From NCBI GenBank assembly GCA_003255025.1, contig QANY01007891.1:1332558-1396557 (forward strand): DNA of 64,000 nucleotides, in the 5' to 3' direction. Numbering within the stretch: the first letter of the stretch is position 1; every line of letters starts with the position of its first letter. This DNA is from Datisca glomerata. Its lineage: Eukaryota; Streptophyta; Magnoliopsida; Cucurbitales; Datiscaceae. This document shows positions 35,901-48,630 of this stretch, one piece after another. Both the position numbers and the translations under genes were made by a program. The notes under the pieces were generated by a model. The model made no database searches and was not told where the DNA came from. It saw only the letters and a list, made by a program, of their open reading frames with translations.

Positions 35901-38900
35901 TTACTGTTGATACTCAGGCTTTAGAACCCAACGTGACCCATTAGGGTCTTTCTCTAATGTTGCAATTTCCTTCAGAAGATTTTTAAACAAGGGCAAATCA
36001 TTTGTAGGTATCCTGTCCTTGAAATGCTGAACTATGCTGGCTGAATCAGTGCTTCCACCTCTTTGTTCAATAAATGTACAGATCTGACGAATCAACACTT
36101 CAGGTTGCGAGCCAGATAAGTTATGAGACGACCTAGATGATCTAATATCTGCAGATCTTGCACTGTTAGTAGAGCTTGGAGCCAACCCAAATTGATGTTC
36201 AAGCCCAGCACCAACAGCTTTTTCTTGGTTTCCTCGAATTCTAGACAATAGTTCAGCAGAAGATAATGCCTGCCCTCTGGATGGCCCAGCTGCGTAGTTT
36301 TTTCCAACTCCTTTTTTTGATAATTCATCTGAGGGCTTGGAATTATTAGTCAGCTGGGAGTTTAAAGTTGAACCGAATTTTCGGGGAACAGAGGATGATG
36401 GTGCACCAGCACTTCCCGACTTGCCCGTCCATGTTGGGACAGAAACACTGACACGACTTCGGATCATTCGAGACTGGCGTAATGCTTCTGCTGCTCTTTG
36501 TGCAACTCGGGAAGCTTGTTCCTCAAGCCTAATCCTCTCTTCATCATGAGCATTCATTATAATATCATGGTTTACTACGCTCTGCATATGAAAAACACCA
36601 CATGAGAGGAAAAAGAAAGTAAACTTCCTATTCACATGCATCAGGTACATCCATCAACTCGATATGAAGCCAAGACCTTAGAATCAAATATATGCCAGTT
36701 ATCATCCACTTTTCCTTAAATTACAGTCCACTTAATGAACCACATTGAAACCAGCTCTATTGTAGCAGTAGATACTTTTTCCGTGAAAAATGCCCCTCTC
36801 CAAGATAGACAGGTTTTGCTTCATTTCCTCAATATTACAAGAAAACATTCGTGGAGTAGAACATACTTAAAATAAACTAAGACAACACTCGACACTACAC
36901 TATCACCGATTCACCATTCATGAAATAATGTATCCAAATTCAAAACTTATGACACTCGCTCAGACAAATAGGCAATTATAGAAATAACAGCGAGGAAACT
37001 TACATGAATACCATGAGTATCAAAAAGACTTCTTAAGATATTTGTTTCTTCGTCTATTTCGCTATTAGCCTGATCAGCCTTTTCTTTTTCTTTTCTTCTA
37101 GGAGATCCAGACTTTCTTGGTTTTTCATCAGCATGAGGTCCAGCAGAAGTACATGGGTTTTGCTTATCATGTTCATCTATATGAGCACCAACGACATTAA
37201 CATTAGCTGGCAACTGACTGAAAATATGAGATGTTTCCGTTGATCCACTCTCTCCATCCTCGTTCAGAGTAAAGAGATCCTTCATATCTCTAGCCTTGAA
37301 GAACCGTCTCTGCTGCGGGTTTTTTAGAATTTTATTGGTTAGGAAATGCTTATAAATCTGCCGATGGTACACTTTCTCTTCTATAGTTCCACGGGTGATC
37401 AATCTATACACTGTTACATCCCGTTTCTGACCAATACGCCAAGCACGCTCTCTGGCCTGAGATAAAGGAAAAGGAACAATTTTATCTAGGTTTCAAATCC
37501 ACTTCAGGTCTCCAAAAAATTACTCTGAAAATATCCCTTTCATATATAAAGGAGGAAGAAAAGAAGATACTAATTCATAAACTTATGATAATTGCTGAAA
37601 AAGGTCTATATTCTCCTGACCTGGAATTTATATTAACTTTTGATTGTTTTTACAAACAGTTCCTTTGAAAGTTGACGAAATATAGTACACATACACATGC
37701 ACACACCTGCATGTCAGTTGATGGGTTCCAATCAGGGTCAAAAATTATCACCCTGTCTGCACCAGTTAGGTTTGTCCCTAAACCGCCAACCTTGGTTGTC
37801 AAAATGAAGATAAACACATCATTTGAGCTATTGAACTCATCTATCAAAGCCATTCTCTGTTTAATAGGAGTAACTCCGTCCATCCTCCGGTAGTTATAAC
37901 CACAAGCAATCAAATATCTCTCCAAAATGTCAAGCATTTGTTGGGTCTGTGCAAACAAAAGAACACGATGATCTTGCTCCTTCCAAACCCTCAGAAGCTG
38001 GTCGACAACTTTCATTTTTCCACTGCGTTCCAGATTTCCATAGTCAGGATTCTGGAAGGAATGCTCCCTCTCCAGCAGATCGGGGTGGTTGCAAATTTTA
38101 CGCATCACATCAATTCCATAGAGGGAATTTTTACATCCATCTAAGATCTGTTCCACCTCAGAGCTTGCAAGGAATGCTCTATACGCAGATCGTTGCTCAG
38201 GAGTCAGACTGCAGAAGAGGACATGTTCCGTTTTCTTTGGAAGATGAGCATTGACATCGGCCTTCATTCTTCGAAGGAGATAAGGCATTATTAAATCACG
38301 GAGAACCACAGCACACCTGCATAAAGAAATTGGGGAACCCCCAATTTTCAGTTGGAAAATGAGTTAAATACTACAAATATTAAATATTAAATTTAAAAAT
38401 CACTCTATTGAATTAATTTCACAAAAAAATAATAAATTTCTCCGTCTTAACTTTCTTGACTCTTCTCAAGAGTAAACACTAAAAATATATGCAAAACAAT
38501 TCAAGCGTCGTGCTAAAAATGAAAGTTCCAGATATTCTACACACATTCCAGCACGAAAGGTTGAAAGTTGATATATAGATCAGAACATGCTAACAAATTC
38601 CAGAAATGACACAATGCAGAGTATTCACCGGTACGCTGTTGACACTTGTAAAGGGGAAGCATTAGCATAGCCACCAACAGATATGGGAACTGCAAACTCT
38701 GCCTCAAAAACAGGCAAGACCCCCAACTTTCCAGGAAAGACAAAATCAAACAAAGACCACAATTCAGACAGCTTGTTCTGAATTGGTGCACCAGTCATTA
38801 TTATGCGGTTAACAGTTTGTAGCTGTTTGCAGACTAGGGTAATTTCAGCATTTGGATTCCTAATCCGATGTCCTTCATCAAGAACTGCATAACCCCATTC

Positions 38901-41868
38901 AATGTCAAGCAATTTCTCCCCTAACAACCGCAGTTGCTCATAAGTGGTGATAAGCAAACCAGACTCTGATCTCAAAACACGGTTAATTAAGGAATCCCAT
39001 TTATTGATGTTTCTAGACGGAAATTTTTCCTCATTATCACTTTCCAGTGAGCCTTCACTTTCTTGATCACTTTCGGAATATATAGCTCGCTTGGTCCTAT
39101 CATTAGAATCGTGAGCAGAATCATGAAGTATCTCCACACGAAAGCTTGGATACCACTTTCGTGCTTCCCTTTTCCACTGACGTAGGAGAGTGACTGGGCA
39201 TACAATAATGCTTGGTTTGTACATGTTACTGAAATGCAATGCACCAAGAAAAGATAAGACCTGGATCGTTTTACCAAGACCCATCTCATCTCCAATGATT
39301 CCACCAGCTCTTTGGCAATGCAATTCCCACAGCCACTGTACTCCAATCTTTTGGTAGTCAAAGAGTTGGTCAAAAATGTTTTCTGGAATTTTCAGCCCAC
39401 CTTCAAGCGTTACAAAAGGAGTTTCAGCAACATCTTCCACCACCCCCAGATTTTCTATTCCAGTGCTCGATGCCACAAAATTATTTTCTGTACTCTCTGC
39501 ATGAAAATAACAAGCTAGACATGAGGATCTTTGTTGGGCAGTCTGCATAACTTGGCGGCAGTTTATTTTAACTAATCATAGAACTACTCTCACTTTGGCC
39601 ATTCCACAAGTTAAGACATGCACAGACTGTAACACAATGTAAATTCCTCATATTAAGACCTGAAGAATTTCTCTAGTACTTGTTTTCTGTTGCTGTTATC
39701 TTTTGTGTCTTTTTTATAACATTTCTTTTGTGAGAGAGGGGGAATTTAAAACATATCGGTTTGCATGGCAGATTTTATGGACAATGCTCAGTTTTTTCCA
39801 ATGTAATGCAAAATTCCAGCTTTCGATAAAACATTAAATCATTTTCTATGCATCAGTTATTAAACACTCCTAATTAGCAGACCATTTTCTAAAACAATCT
39901 TCAATAGGAGGCCAACTCCAATCCAAACAATGGCCAAAAGTGGCTAAAAGTACTTCCTTCAGGAGTCAACGCAAGCTAAAGTGTTCATTGTAAGCTAAAA
40001 TGGAGATATCAGAAAATATACGAACATTGATTTGCCCTCACAAGCTTCAACACCTCTACGTCTATTCATGTTGAGTTGTAAAATGCAATGGCAAAACCAC
40101 CAGCTTTCTCAAAAGAATGAGAGACTACCGGCCAAGACAAAGACAGAAGATTATGCTGTAGAAGGAACTTAAAAACCAAACAAACACAATTAGTGCAATA
40201 TACTTCTTCACAACACGATGAATAGGGATAACACGCTTAATACAATATACTTCTTCACAACACGATGAGTATGGATGACTGCCAAAGGTAGAACAGAACA
40301 AATGCAGTACACAAAACTCTAGGAACCTAAGCTCATTTATGTATGATTATAAAAAGGTGAACATTACACACCAGAATCTTCAGGATCTTTTTCCTCAATA
40401 GCTATTAACTTTCTCCATTTCTTGTCAGGCAAAGGCCGTTTCTTCTGCTTTGAATTTTTGTATTCCTTCACCTGGCCATCTGCGGAACCAGGGACAGTGA
40501 CAGGTTTTTTTAGTCTACGAAAAGGACGAGTTGGTGCCTCAAGCTTTGGCAAAGCTTCTGAATCAAGCAGCTTGGTTGTTGGGCGAGCTTGAGCAGCCTC
40601 TGACATTGACTGAATCACTCTAGCAAGACTCATAGAAGTGAAGTCATTGCTCTTATTCTCATCCTCGGCTGCGTCATGCCTATTTGATGGCCCTGGTTGT
40701 TCAAGACGGCGTTCAAAGCCTTTCAGCTTATGGAAAGGAGTCAAAATTCCTTTCCGAACAAGTTCATCCCTTTCCTAGAACATTGATTGTAATGTTAGTC
40801 CTTTCCTCCTGTTATGCTGCCACCACACAAATATTAAAGAAAATAAAAATTTACTGCATTTTATCTGTCACATATCTCATAAAGCAGCCTAAGAGTGTAG
40901 CAACTTTGAAATAGCTTACTCACAGTTTCAACAAAGCCAACGGAGGCTGCATCCAAAGCTGCATCAAAATCACTGTCCTCATCATAGGAGACGGTTTTTA
41001 CTTTCTTCTTTCCTTTTCCGCTTGATTTATGAACTTCTTTCAACTTCCTTTTCGCCCTTGGCCCTTCTTTGACCATATCTAAAATCACGTCATCATAGTT
41101 GTCCCTTAACAAATGTGAAAGTTCTTTTTTGAGATGTGATTGGGTTTTCTTAAGGCTTCTAAGTCTATCTTCTGCAAGGGCCTGCTGAAGGGTCAAATGA
41201 TTAGGGCAAGCTGAACCACCATCCTCGGTGTCTCCTCGCTCCCGGAAGTCATTGCTAACAAAAGCATCTTCTTCACCTCTTGCAGCACTTTTGAACTGTT
41301 CAACAGTGGATGCAACAGCATCTATTTCTAACTCCACTGCCCTTAGCTTATTATAGAGTTTCGCTTGGTTGTTAGATGGTGGTGGACCAGTGCCTTCTGA
41401 CTTTTGTTGATCCTCCTCCTCAGTGCTCCGTCCAACTTCACTGATTTTTTCAGCATTCTTTCTCGCCTGCCATCACAATAGAAACAGTCAACTTACCAAA
41501 CTTTTAATAAAGAAATTCAATAGTAAGATCCTTTTTCCGGACTCAAAATGGCATAACATTATAAGTAGCCCGTAACCAGAGAAAAGAAAATGAAATTCAC
41601 AACAATAACAAGGTCACTAAAGGGACTCATACATATAAGCACTTCTAATTAATCTTTATATCCATATCTCTGCTTCTAGACGCCAGTAATTGGTAATGTT
41701 CTTTTAACGCACAACTCTACATAATCAACACTCACACAGAGCGCGAGAGAGAGAGAGAGTTAAATCTAAGCTTACTACCTCTTGTAACACATCGCGTTCG
41801 ATATCCTCAGGATTTGCAGACATTACTCCCAATGTACCAAGCCAAATTTTATCCTCCTCTTCCGCCAT
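35901..41868 (-). CDS. CSB/ERCC6-type SNF2 DNA translocase (transcription-coupled repair)
   Basis: Seven exons on the - strand: 41868-41779, 41466-40924, 40774-40372, 39496-38629, 38316-37707, 37456-37004, 36581-35901. All junctions are GT-AG and keep frame, giving 1215 residues, close to plant CSB (CHR8-like) size. Start [10 protein letters not shown]…[12 protein letters not shown] matches the plant N-terminus. Basic regions follow in exons 2-3. The ATPase core starts around residue 380: [22 protein letters not shown] (motif I, about 414), DEGH (motif II), and [12 protein letters not shown]. The helicase C-lobe has [31 protein letters not shown] and [11 protein letters not shown]. The C-terminal 60 residues form the winged-helix-like domain ([20 protein letters not shown]). 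CSB rescues RNA polymerase II stalled at DNA lesions and recruits excision repair; this is family knowledge. Intron 3 (875 bp) is the longest. No defect seen. Confidence 0.95.
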
Positions 41869-42450
41869 GTTGGCAAAATGAATGGCTCTATGACACAAAT
41901 GACAATAAGCAGCCGAGCAGAGGAACCTGCCAAAACAAAAGCCCTTAACATTCAAATCTCACTTGCATAATCAATAAAACAGCTTTAAGATACAGCGTGA
42001 ATGGATCACTTTAGTCATTATAGCTAAATTTAGCTCCATTTCCAACTACATCCCATTTGAACAGAAAAGGCAAGTTAAATATACATATTAAAAAGAAAAA
42101 GAAGATAGAACATATACAAATCTCCCATTACAACTTTGCTTTCGATTCGGATGAGTGGGGATGTAAATACAAAAATAAGAGAGCAACAAAAAAAAGAACA
42201 ACCTTAAAATTAAAACCAAATAAAGTGAAGCGTACCAAATGTGGAGGTTGAAATTCTCGGATTGAAATCTGTCGGGACTCTGAGATTTTGGTTTGAAGAT
42301 TAAGGAGGGAACAGCAAAAGTGATTGAGAATGAGAAAACAAATAAAAGAATATATGCTTCGAAACCTAAATTGATGAAGATGATGATGGTCTTTGCATTG
42401 CACCGTCTCTCATGCGCTGTATACACGGGATTATTTCAGCTTCTCTATTT
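41869..42450 (-). promoter_or_regulatory. Probable 5' UTR/promoter region of CSB-like gene
   Basis: This is the upstream side of the CSB-like start codon. It is AT-rich with A-rich tracts. No other gene is supported. A transcription start was not identified. An upstream in-frame extension to 41955 exists but does not resemble the family. Confidence 0.35.
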
Positions 42451-44149
42451 TTCTTGATCAAAATTTGGACGGGTTATTTGAAAATATGTACACTTTCCAT
42501 TTGATTAAGAATTTTTATATCCTTCCATGAAAATATAGAATTTTATATGCATAGTCCACCACAATCAACGTCAATTTTTATTCTCTCTTTTCCAATCGTT
42601 TCTTTCTTTCCCAATATAACATCAAATCAACCTAATAACGCTTTGTTTGCTTCTCTCTTTTGTGAGTTAGTGTTCTCGAAAATGGGAGATTAGAGTTTCT
42701 CAAAGAGCTTCGCCTGAGTGAGGGTTCGCCTGAGTTCGTCACCGTGACTCTCACTTGTTTTAGTCGTGAGTCTTGTCATTATGCTTGTTCTTGACATCGT
42801 TGGTCTTATTTTCTTCTCTGATTTTCTTTGTTTTCTTCCCCGGGGCACTATGTTTTGTCTGATTTCCTTATATCTGTGGGTTTGTCTCGCTTTCTTCTCT
42901 ATTTTTTCTCTAGAGCGAAGAAATGGTGTGAGCATCGTCGCCACAGCTATTGCATCATCGTCATCGCCACTACTTCGTCCTCTGGTATTCTATTACTTTA
43001 GCTTCTCTCTTTCTAACATATTAAGTCTCTCTAATAATTCATTCTAAGACAGAGAGCGAGAGTCCTAAAATTACAGAGGGTCACGCGACACTACCTAGCC
43101 TCATCACCGCTGTGATATCAAGTTTAGGGTTTTGAGGGTACTACACAGGGTCGTGATTGGGAAGAAAACGTGATGGCTTATGTTTTTTTCTTCTTTTCCA
43201 TACCAAAATTTTTTTTGGTCAAGTTTTTGTTTCTCAGTGTGTCTTTGTGCTTTTGGTCGTGATTTGGGTTGTAGTGGAATCTACTTCGTCGCCACTGCAA
43301 CCATTTTCCTTTTTATGATAGAGCTATTAAACAAACTAAAGACACGATGAATGTGTTGGAGTCGTACGCCTATATCATGCAGAATAAGGCACACCTTGAT
43401 CTACTAAAGCCGTAAGTAAAGTCACTACAAGTGTTATTATTCTATCAGTGTTTGTTGTCTTAATCTTTTTATCAAAATCTTATATTCACCACATTTTTTG
43501 TCTACACAGAGATGTCATGCAAATAAATTTATAGGGGGATCATTTGACAGAGGTGTGTGTGATGACTACTTCTTTGGCATACTTCTACTTAAATTACGCA
43601 CAAATTATGTGATTCATAGATTTTTTTTGCCTGAGCTTTTGATGTTGGGGTTTTGAGTTTGATTCCATCTAGTTGTTCTGTGTTTTTCTGTTGAGAAGCA
43701 CACTTCGATAATGCAAGAGATTAAGATGAATGATTTTGACTCAAATGAGAAATTATGGACTAGATTTCCATCTGAATGATTGAAGATTAACCACCCCATC
43801 AATCTGTGGAGTTCCACTGGAAGGATTATTGTCCAATGTTGTTTAGAAATCTTCTCACTATTTAGGAAAAATACTCAAGATAATTTTAAACCTCAGAACC
43901 AGGATGAGCTGGGGTCTTAAGGTGGTCGATCTTCATTAATCATGTTAATTGAGTTTTTAGTTGTTTTGTTTGTTGTTGTGAACCATCATAAGATTGACTG
44001 TTGCAATTTTTGGATTATAAAACTATAAGATGACTTGTCCTTTTATTAGAATTAAGAATCGTTGTTTGATTTCGTTGTAATGTCGTCTCCTCTCGTCTGA
44101 ATATACCGATTATACACTGGTTATAAGGTTTGAACACCCTTCTCCTTAA
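42451..44149. other. Unassigned intergenic stretch
   Basis: No coding region I can support. At 43318-43410 a short frame (KDTMNVLESYAYIMQN) faintly recalls the tail of HSP70 (NALENYAYNMRN) but is too short to call. CT-rich segments lie at 42570-43030. It leads into the palindrome array. Confidence 0.45.
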
Positions 44150-44890
44150 TTCCTAGTGACAAGCTTATTAGACAACAGACTTAAAGAGGAAAAAACTACT
44201 TGAAGGGTTTAAGTAGTAAAAAAATTACTATTTAAATCCTTCAAGTAGTGATTTGGTTACTAGTCAATAGACTTCAGAAGAAAAAAAATTACTTGAAGGG
44301 ATCAAGTAGTAAAAAATTATTACTTGAACCCTTCAAGTAGTAAAAAAAATATTACTTGAATCCTTCAAGTAGTCACGAGTTTACAGGACAATAAACTTCA
44401 GGAGGAAAAACAAACTACTTAAAGGGTTCAAGTAGTATAAAATTACTACTTGAAACTTTCAAGTAGTGACAAAGTTACTGAACAACAGGCTTCAAGAGAT
44501 AAAAAAAATTACTTGAATGGTTCAAGTAGTAAAAAGTGAGTACTTGAAGGGTTCAAGCAGTCGCATGCTCACTGGATAATTGGCTGTATGAATCAAAATG
44601 ACTATTTGAATTATTCAAGTAATCATTTTTTACTACTTGAACCCTTCAAATAGTCACATGCTCACTGAAAAATTGATTGCAGGAATCAAACTGACTACTT
44701 GAAGAGTTCAAGTAGTAAAGAAATAACTACTTAAACCGTTTAATTACTCATTTTGATTCATGCAATCAGTTATCCAGTGAGCGCGTACCTACTTGAACTC
44801 TTCACGTGATCACTTTTAACTACTTGAACCCTTCAAATAGTCAGTATTTTTTCTACAGTCATTTATTCAGTGTGCATGTGGCTACTTGGA
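44150..44890. repeat. Tandem array of nested 21-bp palindromes, ~94-bp units
   Basis: At least 15 near-palindromes of form CTACTTGAA-N3-TTCAAGTAG. They lie at 44196, 44228, 44289, 44320, 44352, 44415, 44446, 44509, 44540, 44602, 44633, 44695, 44727, 44789 and 44820 (starts, each 21 bp). The central triplet is mostly GGG in one and CCC in the next, so neighbours are reverse complements and can pair over ~21 bp across an ~8-10 bp A/T loop. Pairs are separated by a conserved spacer (TAGTGACAAGC…GACAACAGACTT-like, later CATGCTCACTGGATAATTG-like), giving starts near 44150, 44246, 44370, 44464, 44558 and 44651. From about 44750 a spacer recurs inverted (CAATCAGTTATCCAGTGAGC), so the right end is a larger inverted repeat. 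Function unknown. Confidence 0.95.
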
Positions 44891-45279
44891 CGTCTACTTG
44901 GCATGTATTAGGGGTTAATTAAATCTTTTACATGAATCATTTCACAAAATTCTCAATTAATTTTATCAACTAATCAGAATGGTTCGATATTGGAATATGA
45001 TATTTGATTCATCAAATACATCATTATTGTATATTATTTCTTATGTATGGGGCAACCCACTTTAAAAGATCTAAACCATTAATATAGAGTTAAAATTCAA
45101 AGAAGAAAAGCATTGGCTGAAAAAGGAAAAACCATTGTAGAATAATGTATACTGAAAGAAGGTTAATACAATATATGCAACATCACATTCAATACAAATA
45201 CAAGCATTGATCAATATCAATATATATAATTCTCATTAAACCAAGAAAGAAAGCAAGTCAAAATAAAGCTTAATGAAGG
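44891..45279. other. AT-rich spacer
   Basis: No gene or repeat recognised between the palindrome array and the inhibitor relic. Confidence 0.5.
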
Positions 45280-45619
45280 GACATGTGAAATTTGAAGAAG
45301 GGTATGGATATTAACAAAAATTGATAAGTTGTTGCTCATATACTCTTCAAATTTTTTTAATCTTACTCTTGATCTCATCAAGAGCCGTTCAACCCCTCTC
45401 TTCTAATCCACCCAAACATGTCTCATGGTATGTAATCACACTGCTAATCCACATCTGTATGTCACTAATCTTTATCTTTGTTAGCGCATTCTGTTTCGGT
45501 GGCACGTGTATATTGGTCACTGAGCCATTGAGTCGACTCAAAGCATCTTCGATTTGACTCTTATAATCCGTCAAAGTAGGACCGCCTATTAATTTCAAAA
45601 CAAGGTCCTTAACCACCAT
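45280..45619 (-). pseudogene. Plant invertase/pectin methylesterase inhibitor relic
   Basis: On the - strand the frame reads LTDYKSQIEDALSRLNGSV, then KISDIQMWISSVITYHETCL and GGLEER. It is followed after a stop by DEIKSKIKKFEEYMSNNLSI in a shifted frame. This matches the second half of PMEI/invertase-inhibitor domains: an alternating AxxxL helix, then D[VI]xxW[LI]SSxxT…xTC and the final helix with SN[AL]L. The N-terminal half with the signal peptide and first cysteines is missing. In its place lie a long (TTC/GAA)n tract and unrelated sequence. Stops and truncation make it a pseudogene or partial relic. Confidence 0.65.
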
Positions 45620-45753
45620 TAAAGAAGAAGAATGAGTGGTCTATCCTTTTGTTTGTGGGTTTAACCAAGTAGAAGAAGGAAGAAGAAGAAGCATGGTAAG
45701 GACAATCTCGACGAAGAAGAAGCAAACATTTTTCACCAGAGAAGTAGCAAGCT

Positions 45754-45826
45754 TTGAAGAAGAAGAAGAAGAAGAAGAAGAAGAAGAAGAAGAAGAAGAA
45801 GAAGAAGAAGAAGAAGAAGAAGAAAG
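45754..45826. repeat. (GAA)n/(TTC)n trinucleotide repeat, ~24 copies
   Basis: An uninterrupted run of about 24 GAA triplets. It makes open frames of poly-Glu, poly-Lys and, on the - strand, poly-Ser, none of which is a credible gene. It adjoins the inhibitor relic. Confidence 0.95.
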
Positions 45827-45969
45827 AATATGGACTAGAATGGAGACGAAGAGAAATATATCAATGCAAAGAAGCAAAAGAGAAGAGAAGCAATGGAAGA
45901 GACAAAAGCAATTGTCAAATCAGTGTTTTATGTAAAAGTGCCTTAGAAAGAAAGGAATGGTTGATTTGA

Positions 45970-46968
45970 ATTGATTTAGTGGGCCAAGTGTATAATTTTC
46001 TGATATTTAAGAAATGAGTATGTTTTTCCTTATCGAAATTGTAAATGATGTAGTTTTCCAAATAACTCAATTTGGACAAGGGTTAATAATTATTATTCTA
46101 CACCACCTTACAAAACTAGTTTTATGCCTAATAGCTTAGGTCTCTAATGATGATTTTTATAATATTATTATTAATATCTAAACAAGATAATTACATTAAG
46201 GCCTCATTATTTTAAACTAAACATTTCAAAATTACGTAAGCATATTGTGAATTTTTTAAAGAGTTAATTTTACATATACCCCTTCAACTTTAGCTATTTT
46301 TTAAGGAGACCGCCTTAACTTCGATATCTTCCTTATAAACCCTTCAACTTGCATGATTCATCAAAAAGACCCCCTCTGTTAGATTTTTCATCTTCTTAAC
46401 GTTAAGTTGGTCACGTGCCTAACACGTGTCCAATATTTGGACAATATTACCCTTCAATATACAAAACGCACATTTTGGACAGAAATAAAAACAAAAACAA
46501 AACGTGTGTTTTGCTCTTAAGCCCAAATCGAGGGTTACAGAGGTGAAAAATCGAAGGGGGGTTCTTACAAAGGGTGAAAAATCAAAGGGGGAGGTTATTC
46601 TCAAAGGTGAAAATTGAAGGGGGAAGGGTTATTCGAAGGTGAAAATCGAGTTTCTCGTCACTAGGGGTTTCTCGCCGAATCCTGGTTCAATCCTGGGGAT
46701 GAAATAGGGTTTCTCGTCGGGGTTCTTTGAGGCTCGAAATCTGTATTGGACCATCATTGAGGTTGTTTTCTTTGCTTTTTAATTGGTATGTATACTGGAC
46801 TTTGTGGAGAATGTTTTCTTCTATATGTTGGACTTTACTTTATATTGGACTCTGTTTTTTTTCGCTTGTGCTTGGAGGAATTTTTCTTCTTTTGAGACTT
46901 TTGTATGTTTGTGCTTTCAACCATTTCACATCCCGAGAATTTTGTAGGCTTGTTATATATTCTCAAGA
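45970..46968. other. Spacer and probable left end of MULE relic
   Basis: No gene. From about 46262 the sequence (ACATATACCCCTTCAACTTT) resembles ends and leaders common in plant DNA transposons. It runs into MULE coding relics at 46969. A matching right terminal repeat was not found. Confidence 0.45.
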
Positions 46969-48290
46969 ATGTCTGGGGTGAGAGTAGAGTTACATCATGG
47001 TGGCAGTTTGGTGAGGGGTCTCATAGCTTCTTATCTTGGAGGTGAGGTTGAGGTTTTTGAATCTACTGACAAAGATTTTGTTATCTGTTGTATGTTTTCA
47101 TGGAGAAGTTACAACATTAGGGGTTGATAATTTAAGGTCATTGAACTATGATAGTGACATACATATCATATTAGCCAGGCTAGAGACTTATTCATATATG
47201 ATTTTGGAGTTGTATGTAGAGCATGAGACTGTTGAAAGCCATATTGAGGATGTTAAGCATGAGGTGTGTGTTATAAACTTTTTTGAGAATGTTGAGCATG
47301 TGGGGTGTGTTGAGAATGTTGAAGGGCGGGTAGATACATAATGGCATGAAGATTATGAACTTACTGATTCTGCATCATTGGTTTCATGATCTGCAAGATC
47401 AGATATTATTGATGTTTTAACTTAAAATAAACTTGTTGTCGAGATGGATAATGTATATAGTGATTTTGATGATGACACAAGAGGTCCTAGGTTTCCAGAG
47501 TTTAATGCAGAAGTTGATATGCAGGGAACCGTAGAGGTACATGTTGGGTTACAATTTGTTGACCGCTTAGCTTTTAAGAAAACTTTGCAGTTATATGCAA
47601 TACAACATGGATTCGACTATGATTTTGAGAAAAATGAGAAGACGTGAATAACTATTGTTTGTAAGAAAAGGTGTGGATGGAGGATACATGCCTCTCCTGA
47701 CCCCAGAAGTGGATCGTTCCAAATCAAAACTTTCCAACGGAACCATAAAATTGTAATAGACATAAGATAATTACAAGGATGACCACCTCATGGATAGCAA
47801 GTAAGTACTTGATGAAATTTAGGGATTCCCCTAATTGGCCTTCAAATGTATTGAAAGAGGAGATTAAAAGAGATTACCAAGTTAATATATCGATACAAAA
47901 GTGTTATAGAGAGAAAATGTTGATGTTACAGATGGTCAAAGGTACGTAAGAGGTGCAATATGCTCAATTATGGGATTATTGTGAAATTGTCAAGAATATG
48001 AACCCTAGTTCAAGAATGAGGCTGCTTTTGAAAAATTCAGTTTTTCAAAGATGTTATCTTTCTTTATATGGTTGTAAGCAAGCTTCATAAATGGTTGTCT
48101 ATAAGTTATCTGTGTAGATTGTTTCCACCTGAAAGGAGTTTTTGGGAGTCAATTGCTGGCTGTTGTGGGAATAGATGGTAACGACAATATGTATTCGATT
48201 TCATGGGCAGTGGTTGGGCCCGAAACCAAAGAAACGTGGAAACAGTTTGTAGAGTTATTTTCGAAACCTTGACTTTCCCCAGGCCTACCA
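46969..48290 (+). pseudogene. MULE (MuDR-type) transposase relic
   Basis: The + strand begins MSGVRVELHHGGSLVRG…LGGEVEVFESTDKDF, as in plant MuDR proteins with an N-terminal PB1-like part. At 47444-47760 it reads VGLQFVDRLAFKKTLQLYAI, then a stop, then CKKRCGWRIHASPDPRSGSF, the MuDR DNA-binding domain. At about 48110-48260 it reads VDCFHLKGVFGSQLLAVVGI then MYSISWAVVGPETKETWKQF, the start of the MULE transposase DDE domain. Several frames and stops are involved, and the rest of the catalytic domain and the right end are missing. Confidence 0.85.
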
Positions 48291-48438
48291 TTTTTAAGAC
48301 TCAACACATGAAACCTTTATGTACTAAGAAAATCAATGTTAAAAGAGTTTTCCCATATCTCAATAAAATGTTTGCTTATCTTAAAAAAATGGTTAAAAAG
48401 ACTTTTCATGATTCAATGGTTCCGATTCCACCCATATA

Positions 48439-48630
48439 TTGGTGAATTGGAAAAACCATGAAAGTTTACGTAGATGAAGAGTCGAGAGTGTAAAGATCAC
48501 ATCGAAAACCTTTGTGAGGCCTTTTCCATCCTAAGGAAAAATTCGATGAAGTTGAATCTGGAAAAATGCACCTTCGGAGTGACGACCGAAAAATTCCTCG
48601 GCATTTCCCCCAATATCTTGAAATAATTTC
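48439..48630 (+). pseudogene. Gypsy reverse transcriptase fragment
   Basis: The + strand has IGKTMKVYVDEESRV (like the MEVYVDDMLVKS catalytic strand of Ty3/Gypsy RT, second Asp lost). After a frame shift come CKDHIENLCEAFSILRKNSM, KLNLEKCTFGV and EKFLGIS, the next RT segment. It is only ~190 bp and abuts the MULE relic, about 530 bp before the kinase start codon. Confidence 0.8.

Noticed and set aside
41869..41955. Upstream extension of the CSB-like first exon
   Set aside because: The extra 29 residues are Cys/His-rich and do not resemble the family N-terminus. [10 protein letters not shown] fits the known plant start.
43318..43412. HSP70-tail-like frame (MNVLESYAYIMQN)
   Set aside because: Only about 15 residues are suggestive, with no HSP70 sequence before or after it.
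44150..44890. CRISPR-like appearance of the palindrome array
   Set aside because: Spacers are repeated and not unique, the context is a plant nuclear genome, and no cas genes exist. It is a satellite-type structure.
45641..45935. Poly-Glu, poly-Lys and poly-Ser frames
   Set aside because: They arise only from the GAA/TTC triplet tract.
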